From positions 62,001-126,000 of the forward strand of contig JAEUUZ010000048.1 of the NCBI GenBank assembly GCA_016786765.1: 64,000 bases of DNA, written 5' to 3'. Below, piece after piece: positions 54,785 through 63,088 of the stretch (within the stretch, counting starts at the first letter, position 1; every line of letters begins with the position of its first letter). Origin of the DNA: Chitinophagales bacterium. GTDB taxonomy: Bacteria > Bacteroidota > Bacteroidia > Chitinophagales > LD1. Both the position numbers and the translations under genes were made by a program. The notes beneath the pieces are model-generated. The model saw only the letters and a list, made by a program, of their open reading frames with translations, made no database searches and was not told the DNA's origin.

Positions 54785-55717
54785 ATGCACCTTTCCCTTG
54801 TCATTCCCGCTTACAATGAAGCTGAATCATTACCCGAACTCATCACTTGGATTGATAAGGTATGTTCTGCGCATGCGCTCACCTATGAAGCGCTTATTTT
54901 GGATGATGGCAGTAAAGACAATACCAAAGCAGTTGTTGGAGAGATTCGAAAGGCCAATACGAATGTTCGTTACATTCGTTTCCAACGGAATTATGGAAAA
55001 TCAGCAGCGCTGAATGTTGGCTTTGAACGTGCGAAAGGCGATGTAGTAATTACTATGGATGCCGATTTGCAAGACTCACCTGATGAAATTCCTTTGCTCT
55101 ATAAAATGATCACTGAAGAGGGCTTTGATTTAGTTTCCGGATGGAAACAGAAACGCTTTGATCCTATCACAAAAACGGTTCCAACCAAATTATATAACTG
55201 GGCTGCCCGTAAAATGTCGGGTATTTATTTGCACGACTTCAACTGTGGATTAAAAGCCTATAAAAATGAAGTGGTTAAAAGTGTAGAAGTGTATGGCGAA
55301 ATGCATCGTTACATTCCAATTTTAGCGAAACGTGCCGGTTATGAGAAAATCGGAGAAAAAGTAGTGCAACACCAAGCCCGAAAATACGGCACAACCAAAT
55401 TTGGTATTGAGCGCTTCTTGTTTGGATTTTTGGATTTGTTGTCGGTTTCTTTTATGACACGATTTTCCAAACGACCAATGCATATTTTTGGCGGATTAGG
55501 GATGCTCAGTTTCTTTTTAGGTCTTTGTATTACTATTTATCTTACTGTAGCAAAATTTGCCTTTGAGCAATACAGAATGACAGAGCGCCCTTTATTTTAT
55601 ATGGGTTTGCTTTCCATTATTGTAGGGGTGCAACTCTTCCTTACGGGTTTTTTAGCCGAATTAGTTTCCCGTTCTTCCTCCGATAGAAACCACTACTTAA
55701 TCGCTGAAGAACAATAG
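54785..55717 (+). CDS. Membrane-anchored glycosyltransferase family 2
   Basis: A 310-residue GT2 enzyme of the DPM1/GtrB type that transfers a sugar from a nucleotide donor to polyprenyl phosphate or a related lipid. The GT-A domain shows LVIPAYNEAESLPEL, ALILDDGSKDNTK with Asp40-Asp41, and MDADLQDSPDEIP with the metal-binding DAD at 92-94. Two C-terminal membrane helices (about 230-255 and 270-295) anchor it. Third gene after the dihydroorotase homologue and DUF4199. Acceptor unknown. Confidence 0.92.
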   Translation: MHLSLVIPAYNEAESLPELITWIDKVCSAHALTYEALILDDGSKDNTKAVVGEIRKANTNVRYIRFQRNYGKSAALNVGFERAKGDVVITMDADLQDSPDEIPLLYKMITEEGFDLVSGWKQKRFDPITKTVPTKLYNWAARKMSGIYLHDFNCGLKAYKNEVVKSVEVYGEMHRYIPILAKRAGYEKIGEKVVQHQARKYGTTKFGIERFLFGFLDLLSVSFMTRFSKRPMHIFGGLGMLSFFLGLCITIYLTVAKFAFEQYRMTERPLFYMGLLSIIVGVQLFLTGFLAELVSRSSSDRNHYLIAEEQ

Positions 55718-55812
55718 TTTAACAGATTTTTTTTGGATTTTAGGCTTTGTGGATAAGTAAAATGAAACAAAACTAAGTCCATTGCGGTATATACTCATAT
55801 AAAATTATTCAT

Positions 55813-56391
55813 ATGAGAACATTACTTACTCTTGCCGCGTTTCTTTTTACCCTTGAAAGTATTGCTTCCTCTCCATTTCCGATGAAAGCGATCAGCATCA
55901 AACGAGAACTGATGAAAGTTTTCTATTCGGCTAAATTGGATGATTACAACTCCATTACAAAAACAAACGTTTTCGTTACCAACTTCGAGAACTTTAGTGA
56001 CGCCAACGCCTCTACTATTGTTATTCCGGATACGAAATACAGTATTGTTTACTCTTTAGGAAAAGATAGAAAAGGATGGTCAACAGTAATTAACGAATGG
56101 GATGAATATAATCAAGATGTAGCTGATCGATATAACGAATACGAACAGTTGCTAAAGTCAATGTTCAATATTGACAACGGATGGGTTTGTTTTGAAATGA
56201 AAGTGAACAAATCGGACGAAAAAAGCGATTTAATTTTCAGTAAACCGGGATATGGTTACATCACATTAGATTACTCTAAAAACGTTACCGGTAAATGCGC
56301 TTTGCAACTTCGTGTTAACCCTAAAGTAGATGAAATTAAAGAAATCCGTGCTGAGTTAGAACAACTCAACGATATGGTTTTAGCCAAATAA
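55813..56391 (+). CDS. Exported protein of unknown function
   Basis: A 192-residue protein with an N-terminal signal peptide (RTLLTLAAFLFTLESIASS). The mature part starts with a basic helix (KAISIKRELMKVFYSAKLDDY), has several aromatic strands (YSIVYSLGKDRKGWSTVINEW, GWVCFEMKVNKS, GYGYITLDYS) and ends in an acidic helix (DEIKEIRAELEQLNDMVLAK). No recognised domain or lipobox. It lies alone between GT2 and GT4 genes; no clear promoter or terminator was found on either side. Confidence 0.75.
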   Translation: MRTLLTLAAFLFTLESIASSPFPMKAISIKRELMKVFYSAKLDDYNSITKTNVFVTNFENFSDANASTIVIPDTKYSIVYSLGKDRKGWSTVINEWDEYNQDVADRYNEYEQLLKSMFNIDNGWVCFEMKVNKSDEKSDLIFSKPGYGYITLDYSKNVTGKCALQLRVNPKVDEIKEIRAELEQLNDMVLAK

Positions 56392-56465
56392 TTGGTAAAA
56401 CCGATACATCAAACACCAAAAATTCATCGATTAATTTTATTTTGCCTTCCACTTAAAGGCAACAC

Positions 56466-57593
56466 ATGAAAATAGTTATACTCGGCACCGCTCATCCACT
56501 GCGCGGTGGCCTTTCTGCTTATAACGAACGTATAGCTTACGAATTTCAATCGCAAGGCCATGTAGTGGTTATTTACACTTTTAGTTTACAGTATCCCGAT
56601 TTTCTTTTTCCGGGCACAACACAATTCAGCGATCAGCCCGCACCAAAAGACTTAAACATTAAAGTGGCGGTGAATAGCGTCAATCCATTTAACTGGTGGA
56701 AAGTGGGACGAGAAATAAAAGCATTGAATGCCGATTTATTAATTGTGAAGTTTTGGTTGCCTTTTATGGCCCCTTGTTTAGGCACAATTTGTAAATTGGT
56801 AAGAAGCAATAACAAAACGAAGGTTATTTCCATTATAGACAATATCATTCCACATGAGAAACGCATTGGTGATTTCCAATTCGCGAAATATTTCGTAAAT
56901 AATGTGGATGGATTTATTGCACAATCGAAATCTGTTTTAAACGATTTGAATTTGTTTGATGCTACCAAACCAAAACGATTTTCACCGCATCCTCTCTACG
57001 ATAATTTTGGAGCAGCGATACCGAAGGAAGAGGCTAAAGCTAAATTAGGTTTAGATTCCAATAAGCACTACTTACTATTTTTTGGTTTTATTCGCGATTA
57101 TAAAGGCTTAGACATTTTATTGAAAGCTATATCCGATAAGCGTTTCAAAGATCAGAATATCAACGTAATTGTAGCCGGAGAGTTTTATAACAATGCGGAA
57201 CAATATCATCAGCTAATTGAAGAATTGAAAATTGCAGACTTGGTAACACTGCGTACTGATTTTATTCCGGATGATATGGTGCGTTATTATTTCTGTGCAT
57301 CGGATATTGTGGTTCAGCCTTATAAACACGCTACACAAAGCGGAGTAACGCAAATTTGCTATCATTTTAATCGTCCGATGATTGTAACCAATGTTGGTGG
57401 ACTTCCCGAAATTGTACCTAACGATGTCGTAGGCTTTGTGGTGGAACCTGAACCTACACTAATAGCAGATGCTATTTTGAAATTTTACGCAGAACAGAAG
57501 GGAGAAATCTTCGCTAGCAACATCAACATCGAAAAAGAGAAATACAGTTGGAATGCCATGCTAAAAAGCATATACGAAGTGGCAGGATTGTAG
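56466..57593 (+). CDS. Glycosyltransferase family 4 (GT-B fold)
   Basis: A 375-residue soluble GT-B enzyme. The N-terminal domain opens KIVILGTAHPLRGGLSAYNE, the glycine-rich acceptor side. The C-terminal donor side has LLFFGFIRDYKGLDILLKAI near 195-215 and QPYKHATQSGVTQICYHFNRP followed by VTNVGGLPEIV, where the E-x7-E motif of GT4 is replaced by Q/S-type residues at the first position. Likely makes part of a surface polysaccharide or glycolipid. First gene of a compact plus-strand set with the heptose-kinase-like GHMP kinase. Confidence 0.9.
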   Translation: MKIVILGTAHPLRGGLSAYNERIAYEFQSQGHVVVIYTFSLQYPDFLFPGTTQFSDQPAPKDLNIKVAVNSVNPFNWWKVGREIKALNADLLIVKFWLPFMAPCLGTICKLVRSNNKTKVISIIDNIIPHEKRIGDFQFAKYFVNNVDGFIAQSKSVLNDLNLFDATKPKRFSPHPLYDNFGAAIPKEEAKAKLGLDSNKHYLLFFGFIRDYKGLDILLKAISDKRFKDQNINVIVAGEFYNNAEQYHQLIEELKIADLVTLRTDFIPDDMVRYYFCASDIVVQPYKHATQSGVTQICYHFNRPMIVTNVGGLPEIVPNDVVGFVVEPEPTLIADAILKFYAEQKGEIFASNINIEKEKYSWNAMLKSIYEVAGL

Positions 57594-57646
57594 GATTAAA
57601 AATTTAAGTTTGGACTTGTTATTTGTAAAGACATTGAAATTAAGTT

Positions 57647-58669
57647 ATGATAATACGAAGTAAAGCCCCTTTACGATTAGGATTAGCCGGAGGAGGTACC
57701 GATGTGAGTCCGTATTCGGATACCTTTGGCGGAGCTATATTGAATGCAACTATAGGCATGTACGCATATGCCACCATTAAACCAACCGATAACGGTAAGG
57801 TCGTTTTTCATGCCGTTGACAAAGGAGAACGCTTCGAATACCCGGCTACTACTACCCTCTCGATGGATGGCAACTTAGATTTATTAAAAGGAATCTATAA
57901 TAGAATAGTACAAGACTTTGCCATTACACCGCTTTCGTTTGAACTTACTACTTTTGTGGATGCCCCTCCGGGTTCGGGTCTAGGGTCTTCATCAACCTTA
58001 GTGGTGGCGGTAATTGGAGCATTTGTGGAATGGTTGAAACTGCCATTAGGTGAATATGATATTGCCCATTTAGCCTTTACCATCGAACGAATCGATTTAG
58101 CTATGGCCGGTGGAAAACAAGACCAATATGCAGCCACCTTTGGCGGTGTGAACTTTATGGAGTTTTCTGCAAATGATAAGGTAATTGTAAATCCGTTGCG
58201 CATTAAAGAACGTCATTTACACGAGTTGGAAAACAACTTAATTCTTTTCTTTACGGAAACATCGCGCGTTTCGAGCGATATTATTGAGAAGCAGCGCGCC
58301 AATGTAACTAACAAAGACGTCAATTCTATTGATGCGATGCACAATCTGAAAGAGCAAGCGCAAATGATGAAAGAAGCGTTGTTGCGTGGAGAAGTAGACA
58401 GAATTGGCGAAATTTTGAACTACGGTTGGTTGCACAAGAAGAATATGGCTGCAGGTATCAGCAATTCGTTTATCGATAATATTTACGACCAAGCGATTGC
58501 AGCAGGTGCAACAGGCGGAAAAATAAGTGGTGCAGGTGGAGGTGGTTTTATGATTTTCTATGCCCCTGAAAACAATAAATACAAGGTAATTGAAGCGCTG
58601 AATCAATTGGGTGGACGAGTAATGCGCTATACCTTCTCACAGATAGGGATGACCAGCTGGACCGTATAA
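57647..58669 (+). CDS. GHMP kinase, D-glycero-D-manno-heptose 7-phosphate kinase-like
   Basis: A 340-residue sugar kinase. N-terminus RSKAPLRLGLAGGGTDVSPY is the sugar-site motif shared with HddA-type heptose-7-phosphate kinases. The ATP loop is DAPPGSGLGSSSTL at 105-118 and the third GHMP motif is GGKISGAGGGGFMIFY near 286-301. HddA acts in GDP-heptose synthesis, but no heptose isomerase, phosphatase or guanylyltransferase is in the window, so the exact sugar is open. The neighbouring glycosyltransferase supports a surface-sugar role. Confidence 0.88.
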   Translation: MIIRSKAPLRLGLAGGGTDVSPYSDTFGGAILNATIGMYAYATIKPTDNGKVVFHAVDKGERFEYPATTTLSMDGNLDLLKGIYNRIVQDFAITPLSFELTTFVDAPPGSGLGSSSTLVVAVIGAFVEWLKLPLGEYDIAHLAFTIERIDLAMAGGKQDQYAATFGGVNFMEFSANDKVIVNPLRIKERHLHELENNLILFFTETSRVSSDIIEKQRANVTNKDVNSIDAMHNLKEQAQMMKEALLRGEVDRIGEILNYGWLHKKNMAAGISNSFIDNIYDQAIAAGATGGKISGAGGGGFMIFYAPENNKYKVIEALNQLGGRVMRYTFSQIGMTSWTV

Positions 58670-58684
58670 GCTCAATACAGATAA

Positions 58685-59275
58685 ATGTTCAATTGCCAAC
58701 AAGATTATAGTTTAGAAAATGACGTGGTTTTACTTCGTCCGCTTTGCGAAAATGATTACGAGCATTTAGTAATATTTTCCATTAACGAACCGGAGTTGTG
58801 GTTTTATTCTCTTGTTCCTGCCGATTCAGAAGCAAACCTCAAAACATATATACATTCCGCTTTAAACGGCAGAAAAGAAGGCAAAGAATATCCTTTTATT
58901 GTTTTCGATAAACGAACCGGGAAGTATGCCGGATCCACCCGCTTTTACGATATTCAACTCCATCACAAAACACTTCAATTAGGCTATACGTGGTATGGAA
59001 AGGTTTTTCAAGGTACAGGCCTTAATAAGAATGCAAAATTCCTATTGTTACAATTTGCCTTTGAAACTATTGGTGTTGAACGTGTTGAATTGAGAGCCGA
59101 TCACAATAATAAAAGAAGTATTAATGCCATGAAAGCCATAGGCTGTATTGAAGAAGGAGTCTTGCGAAGTAATTGTGTGGCAGCTTCCGGTATTCGGAGA
59201 GATAGTATTGTTTTGAGTATATTGAGCCATGAATGGTTCGATACCGTTAAAACACAATTGCAAAAACAACTTTAA
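58685..59275 (+). CDS. GNAT family N-acetyltransferase (RimJ/RimL type)
   Basis: A 196-residue acetyltransferase. LENDVVLLRPLCENDYEHLV is the usual N-terminal strand-helix; LGYTWYGKVFQGTGLNKNAKFLLLQFAFE is the acetyl-CoA binding segment, with QGTGLN as a variant of the Q/RxxGxG/A loop. RVELRADHNNKRSINAMKAIGCIEEG is the C-terminal RimJ/L signature. It acetylates an amine on a protein or small molecule, not determinable here. 15 bp after the GHMP kinase. Confidence 0.9.
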   Translation: MFNCQQDYSLENDVVLLRPLCENDYEHLVIFSINEPELWFYSLVPADSEANLKTYIHSALNGRKEGKEYPFIVFDKRTGKYAGSTRFYDIQLHHKTLQLGYTWYGKVFQGTGLNKNAKFLLLQFAFETIGVERVELRADHNNKRSINAMKAIGCIEEGVLRSNCVAASGIRRDSIVLSILSHEWFDTVKTQLQKQL

Positions 59276-59284
59276 TTTCTAGCT

Positions 59285-60076
59285 ATGGCTAACGATGTTT
59301 TCATTACACATATCGATACGGCTTGTGTATTACTAGAAATTAATGGATTCAAAATTCTGACTGACCCAACATTAGATAATGCGGGCCATCTATACCACCA
59401 TGGCTTTGGCGCCATGTCACGTAAAACGGATAATCCAGCTATTGCCCAAGACGCTTTAAAAAACATAGATTTAATTCTGTTGAGCCACCATCAACACAAA
59501 GACAATTTTGATTATCAAGGAAAGGCGTTTTCTAAGCAAGTTTCAACAATCGTTTCTACTGTTCCTGCTAGTAAAGCTATACCAGGCATCGTTGGATTAA
59601 AAGAATGGGAAGCAACTTCCATCAACACACCCAAAATCAACAACCTAAAAATTACAGCTACTCCGGCACAACACCATCCGTGGTGGTTACCGGAGTTCTT
59701 CTCGGGCAAAGTAATTGGCTTTATTATTGAATTTGATGGACAAGAAAACGGTGCAATTTATATATCAGGAGATACCGTTTATTTTAAAGGTATTGATGAA
59801 GTAGCCCAACGCTTTAAAGTAGACATTGGTATTTTCCATGTTGGCAGCGCACAGTTTCGCTATTTATCGGGGTTTGGACAATATACTATGGACAGTAAAG
59901 ATTTACTTAAAGCTGTTGACGTAATACAACCCAATACAATCGTTCCTATACATTACAAAGGATGGACGCACTTTAAAGAAACAACAACTGCATTAACCAA
60001 TGCCATTTCAGCCAATTCAACAGTAAAGAATAAAACGAAATTCCTTACTTCAGGAGTGCGGACAAAACTTCGATAA
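59285..60076 (+). CDS. MBL-fold metallo-hydrolase (UlaG-like)
   Basis: A 263-residue metallo-beta-lactamase-fold protein. Metal-binding motif SHHQHKDNFD places His69, His71, Asp73 (HxHxDN, Asn in place of the common His). Further ligands are in AQHHPWW, ISGDTVYF and IPIHYKGW... (observed VPIHYKGW). The UlaG/YtnP-like subgroup includes lactonases and phosphodiesterases; substrate unknown. It follows the GNAT gene by 9 bp and converges on the M48 gene, one base between stops. Confidence 0.88.
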   Translation: MANDVFITHIDTACVLLEINGFKILTDPTLDNAGHLYHHGFGAMSRKTDNPAIAQDALKNIDLILLSHHQHKDNFDYQGKAFSKQVSTIVSTVPASKAIPGIVGLKEWEATSINTPKINNLKITATPAQHHPWWLPEFFSGKVIGFIIEFDGQENGAIYISGDTVYFKGIDEVAQRFKVDIGIFHVGSAQFRYLSGFGQYTMDSKDLLKAVDVIQPNTIVPIHYKGWTHFKETTTALTNAISANSTVKNKTKFLTSGVRTKLR

Positions 60077-60077
60077 A

Positions 60078-61142
60078 CTATTTAAGTACAACAAACAACG
60101 AATCAAGTTGTGCTATATTTTGAGGAGTAAACGTTAACTGTTTGATTTCCCTTTTCACATCTGCAATTCGCGCATCAGTCAATGGATGTGTGCTCAAAAA
60201 CTGAGGAACAGTAGTTGTTTCAGCTGCCTTTAACTGCTTTAACAGCAATACCATTCCTTCCGGATCAACACCTCTTTTCACCAACAACTTCACTCCTTCT
60301 CGATCAGCTTCTTGCTCAAAGGCTCTGGAATACGACATGTTCAACAACTCATTCGCATTAAGCACAATTAAGGAAGCAATACCCGACACATCTCCCACTA
60401 ATAGCGAAAGTAAACCATAGGTTCCTGACATTTGAATCAATGTTCGCGTGCTGTGATGTTTATGAATGTGCGAAAATTCGTGAGCCAACAATCCGGCTAG
60501 CTCACTGCTGCTTTTCATTGTTCGAATAATACTATCATAGACTACTATATGTCCACCAGGCATTGCAAAAGCATTGAGATCATTGCTTTTTACCACATGT
60601 ACTCGAATTGGGTAACGACTTTCAAACCGAAGCGAGTCAAAAAACTGTTGCGCAATTTTGCTTTTCTCTTCGTTGAACGTAAACTCGTTTTTTGTTTGTT
60701 CGAAGAGTTTATCTCCTATTTGTACTTCAGTTTCAACGGGCAAACTATCGGCAATTTTTTCAATCAGCTTAGGTGCAAGAAAATAAAGTGAAACTGCAGC
60801 AATCGATACCAAGAGAACCACTCCAATAACAATTCCGGCAATCCATTTCATCCATCGATTGGAAGTGTGAATGACATGCTTATACGCTTGCATTGATGAT
60901 AGTTCATCCAGAATTGCCTTATCCTCAAATTTCAAATAGGAAAGTGTGTCCACTTGATTGTATTTCAGATAAATCGGAACTGTTGTATCCTCCAAAGGTA
61001 AAATCCGCTTGACGTCCCAACGGATTACACCGGCACTTTGTTGCAGTAATCGAATTTCCAATTCATTCGTCCAAGGGCTTACTTGAACCGGTTGTCCCTC
61101 TCTATCTTGAGGCGTAAAAAAAGTGGCTGAAAATGAACGCAT
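60078..61142 (-). CDS. Membrane-anchored M48 family zinc metallopeptidase
   Basis: A 354-residue protease. An N-terminal cytoplasmic-looking region of about 98 residues precedes one membrane helix (about 99-123, MKWIAGIVIGVVLLVSIAAVS). The peptidase domain has HEFSH at 221-225, then FEQEAD (275-280) supplying the third zinc ligand. NAFAMPGGHIVVYDSII and FLSTHPLTDARI are further M48 hallmarks, as in BepA/LoiP. These remove misfolded outer-membrane proteins. The N-terminal extension before the helix is unusual compared with signal-peptide BepA types. 2 bp downstream of the unknown gene at 61145. Confidence 0.9.
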   Translation of the reverse strand: MRSFSATFFTPQDREGQPVQVSPWTNELEIRLLQQSAGVIRWDVKRILPLEDTTVPIYLKYNQVDTLSYLKFEDKAILDELSSMQAYKHVIHTSNRWMKWIAGIVIGVVLLVSIAAVSLYFLAPKLIEKIADSLPVETEVQIGDKLFEQTKNEFTFNEEKSKIAQQFFDSLRFESRYPIRVHVVKSNDLNAFAMPGGHIVVYDSIIRTMKSSSELAGLLAHEFSHIHKHHSTRTLIQMSGTYGLLSLLVGDVSGIASLIVLNANELLNMSYSRAFEQEADREGVKLLVKRGVDPEGMVLLLKQLKAAETTTVPQFLSTHPLTDARIADVKREIKQLTFTPQNIAQLDSLFVVLK

Positions 61143-61144
61143 AA

Positions 61145-61996
61145 CTATGCTCCAAACAATTCTTCACAATGAATTTGCGACACATACCAAAGCATATCGT
61201 CCTTCTCTTTCACTAAATGGAAATCCACTTTAGTTTCGTGCTTCTTGTAACGATTTCCTTTATGGGCTTGTGTTTTGTATTCTACATTTACTGAAACCAA
61301 TGCTGCATTTCGCTCCTGACTAAATTTGAATTTCACATAATCTTCTTCCAACAACTCCATTTTATTGAATCCGGCTTTGAATTCTTCGATCTTTTCAATT
61401 AAATCTTCAGGTTCCATCATCAACCCTAGGCTATCTTTAAAATCAGATGCAAATACATCGGTAATAAACGAAAACCGATCATCGTAAATAAAAGTAATAA
61501 TATCGCTGCACAACATCTTAACATCAGCTTCATCGTTCGGGTAATGCTCTTCGTAAATGATGTTCATCACCACGTTAGGCGCTTTTATCAGTTGAACTTC
61601 CGACTTGAACACATCTTCAGTAATAAAGCGATACATCTCTCGATCGCTAATGCCGGCAATGCTGAACACTGAAATCTTTTTCCGATGCAGCATTTTCATG
61701 AACTTACTTAAGCCGCGTTTAATTTCACGCTCACTCAAATCGTTAACATGGTTGTATTCCGGACGACCTAACAAATCATATATTACAGTAGGCTTGGCCT
61801 CTACTTGCTTGCGGTGAAAACGCTGTATTTGTTTAAGGAAAGCATTTTCAATGTCGGAAGGGATTTGACTGTCGCCAAAAAACTCGCCTCCAAACTCCGC
61901 CATCAAACTCATTTTCAGAAATTCATTTTCGTTTTGAATCTCCTCCGCTGATTTTGTTCTCTTCTTTTTTGGTAAATCTCCCCTCTTTTTATTCAT
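61145..61996 (-). CDS. Conserved cytoplasmic protein of unknown function
   Basis: A 283-residue protein. A very basic start (NKKRGDLPKKKRTKSAEEI) leads to a mostly helical N-terminal half (LPRPEYN-like segment LLGRPEYNHVNDLSEREIKRG) and a C-terminal half with alternating strands (AALVSVNVEYKTQAHKGNRY, TKVDFHLVKEKDDMLWYVSQI) that could be an NTF2-like cone. No membrane span. I do not recognise a named family. Its stop nearly touches the M48 start, so the two are probably co-transcribed. Confidence 0.8.
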   Translation of the reverse strand: MNKKRGDLPKKKRTKSAEEIQNENEFLKMSLMAEFGGEFFGDSQIPSDIENAFLKQIQRFHRKQVEAKPTVIYDLLGRPEYNHVNDLSEREIKRGLSKFMKMLHRKKISVFSIAGISDREMYRFITEDVFKSEVQLIKAPNVVMNIIYEEHYPNDEADVKMLCSDIITFIYDDRFSFITDVFASDFKDSLGLMMEPEDLIEKIEEFKAGFNKMELLEEDYVKFKFSQERNAALVSVNVEYKTQAHKGNRYKKHETKVDFHLVKEKDDMLWYVSQIHCEELFGA

Positions 61997-62044
61997 TATC
62001 GATATTTTTTATTCAACTTTGACTAGCGCTTATTCCTTTTATTA

Positions 62045-63064
62045 ATGACAAATGTACGGAACATCATGAAAACTACTTTCGCGAAAAATCCTTTTACCAT
62101 TTTTTATATTGTTTTTGGCTACATCATCGTCTTTTCTGTGTGGTGGGCTTTTCTGTTATATCAAAAAAACGAAACCGCATTTAAGGAAAGAGTAGAAATC
62201 AACGCTATCTATTTTCAATCAAATAATCCTTCTGTAACTTACATAAATTCTCCCGAATATCATCAGTTAAAAGAGAAATATTCCCGACAAAAAACAATGA
62301 TTCTGCTCGAAGGTACTGTTTTTATAGTGCTCTTAATCATAGGATTACTGGTGGTACGCAGAATTTTGGTGAAAGAGATGCAAGTTACTGAATTGCAGAA
62401 AAACTTCTTGTTGTCGGTCTCCCACGAATTGAAATCACCACTGGCATCCATTAAACTCAATCTTCAAACCTTGAATCAACGGCAGGTAGAGAAAACCATT
62501 TCCGACAAGTTGATGAATAACAGTATTTTGGATATTGCACGTTTGGAATCGCTCATCGACAATATTCTCTTCGCCTCTAAAATGGAAGCAACAAATAGTT
62601 TTATGTCGAAGGAACTGATTAATATCTCCGAAGTAACGGAAATGTTAGTCAAAAAACTTCAAGTGAATCCGAAGCAAATCAACATTTCCGGCCAAATAGA
62701 ACAAAACGTTTATTTAGAAACCGATCCAACTACATTCATCTCTGCCATTAATAACCTTTTGGAAAACGCCATCAAATATTCACCGGAAAAAACAGCCATC
62801 ACGCTTGGACTTCAACACACAGGCAATGCCATTTCGATAAAAGTTGCCGACCAAGGCTATGGCATTGCAGAAGATGAACGTGAACGCATCTTCGATAAAT
62901 TTTATCGGGTAGGTTCAGAAAATACTCGTAAAAGTAAAGGAACAGGTTTAGGTTTGTACATCGTCAAACGCTTTGTTGATGAGCATCAGGGAAGTATAAA
63001 CATCCAACACAACCTGCCGCAGGGAAGTATTTTTACCTTGTTGATTCCTGTTGAGGGCGATTGA
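62045..63064 (+). CDS. Orphan sensor histidine kinase, two-helix type
   Basis: A 339-residue membrane kinase. Two membrane helices (about 17-38 and 84-105) bracket a short periplasmic sensor of about 45 residues. HisKA box SVSHELKSPLAS has phospho-acceptor His127. The ATPase domain shows NNLLENAIKYSPEK (N-box), DQGYGIAEDERERIFDKFYR (G1/F) and GTGLGLYIVKRF (G2). An alternative ATG at 62066 would drop seven residues. A one-mismatch -7 element CAACTTTG lies about 20 bp upstream. No response regulator is adjacent: the next gene is acs. Confidence 0.9.
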   Translation: MTNVRNIMKTTFAKNPFTIFYIVFGYIIVFSVWWAFLLYQKNETAFKERVEINAIYFQSNNPSVTYINSPEYHQLKEKYSRQKTMILLEGTVFIVLLIIGLLVVRRILVKEMQVTELQKNFLLSVSHELKSPLASIKLNLQTLNQRQVEKTISDKLMNNSILDIARLESLIDNILFASKMEATNSFMSKELINISEVTEMLVKKLQVNPKQINISGQIEQNVYLETDPTTFISAINNLLENAIKYSPEKTAITLGLQHTGNAISIKVADQGYGIAEDERERIFDKFYRVGSENTRKSKGTGLGLYIVKRFVDEHQGSINIQHNLPQGSIFTLLIPVEGD

Positions 63065-63088
63065 TAAAAATTTAAAACCACACCAAGC

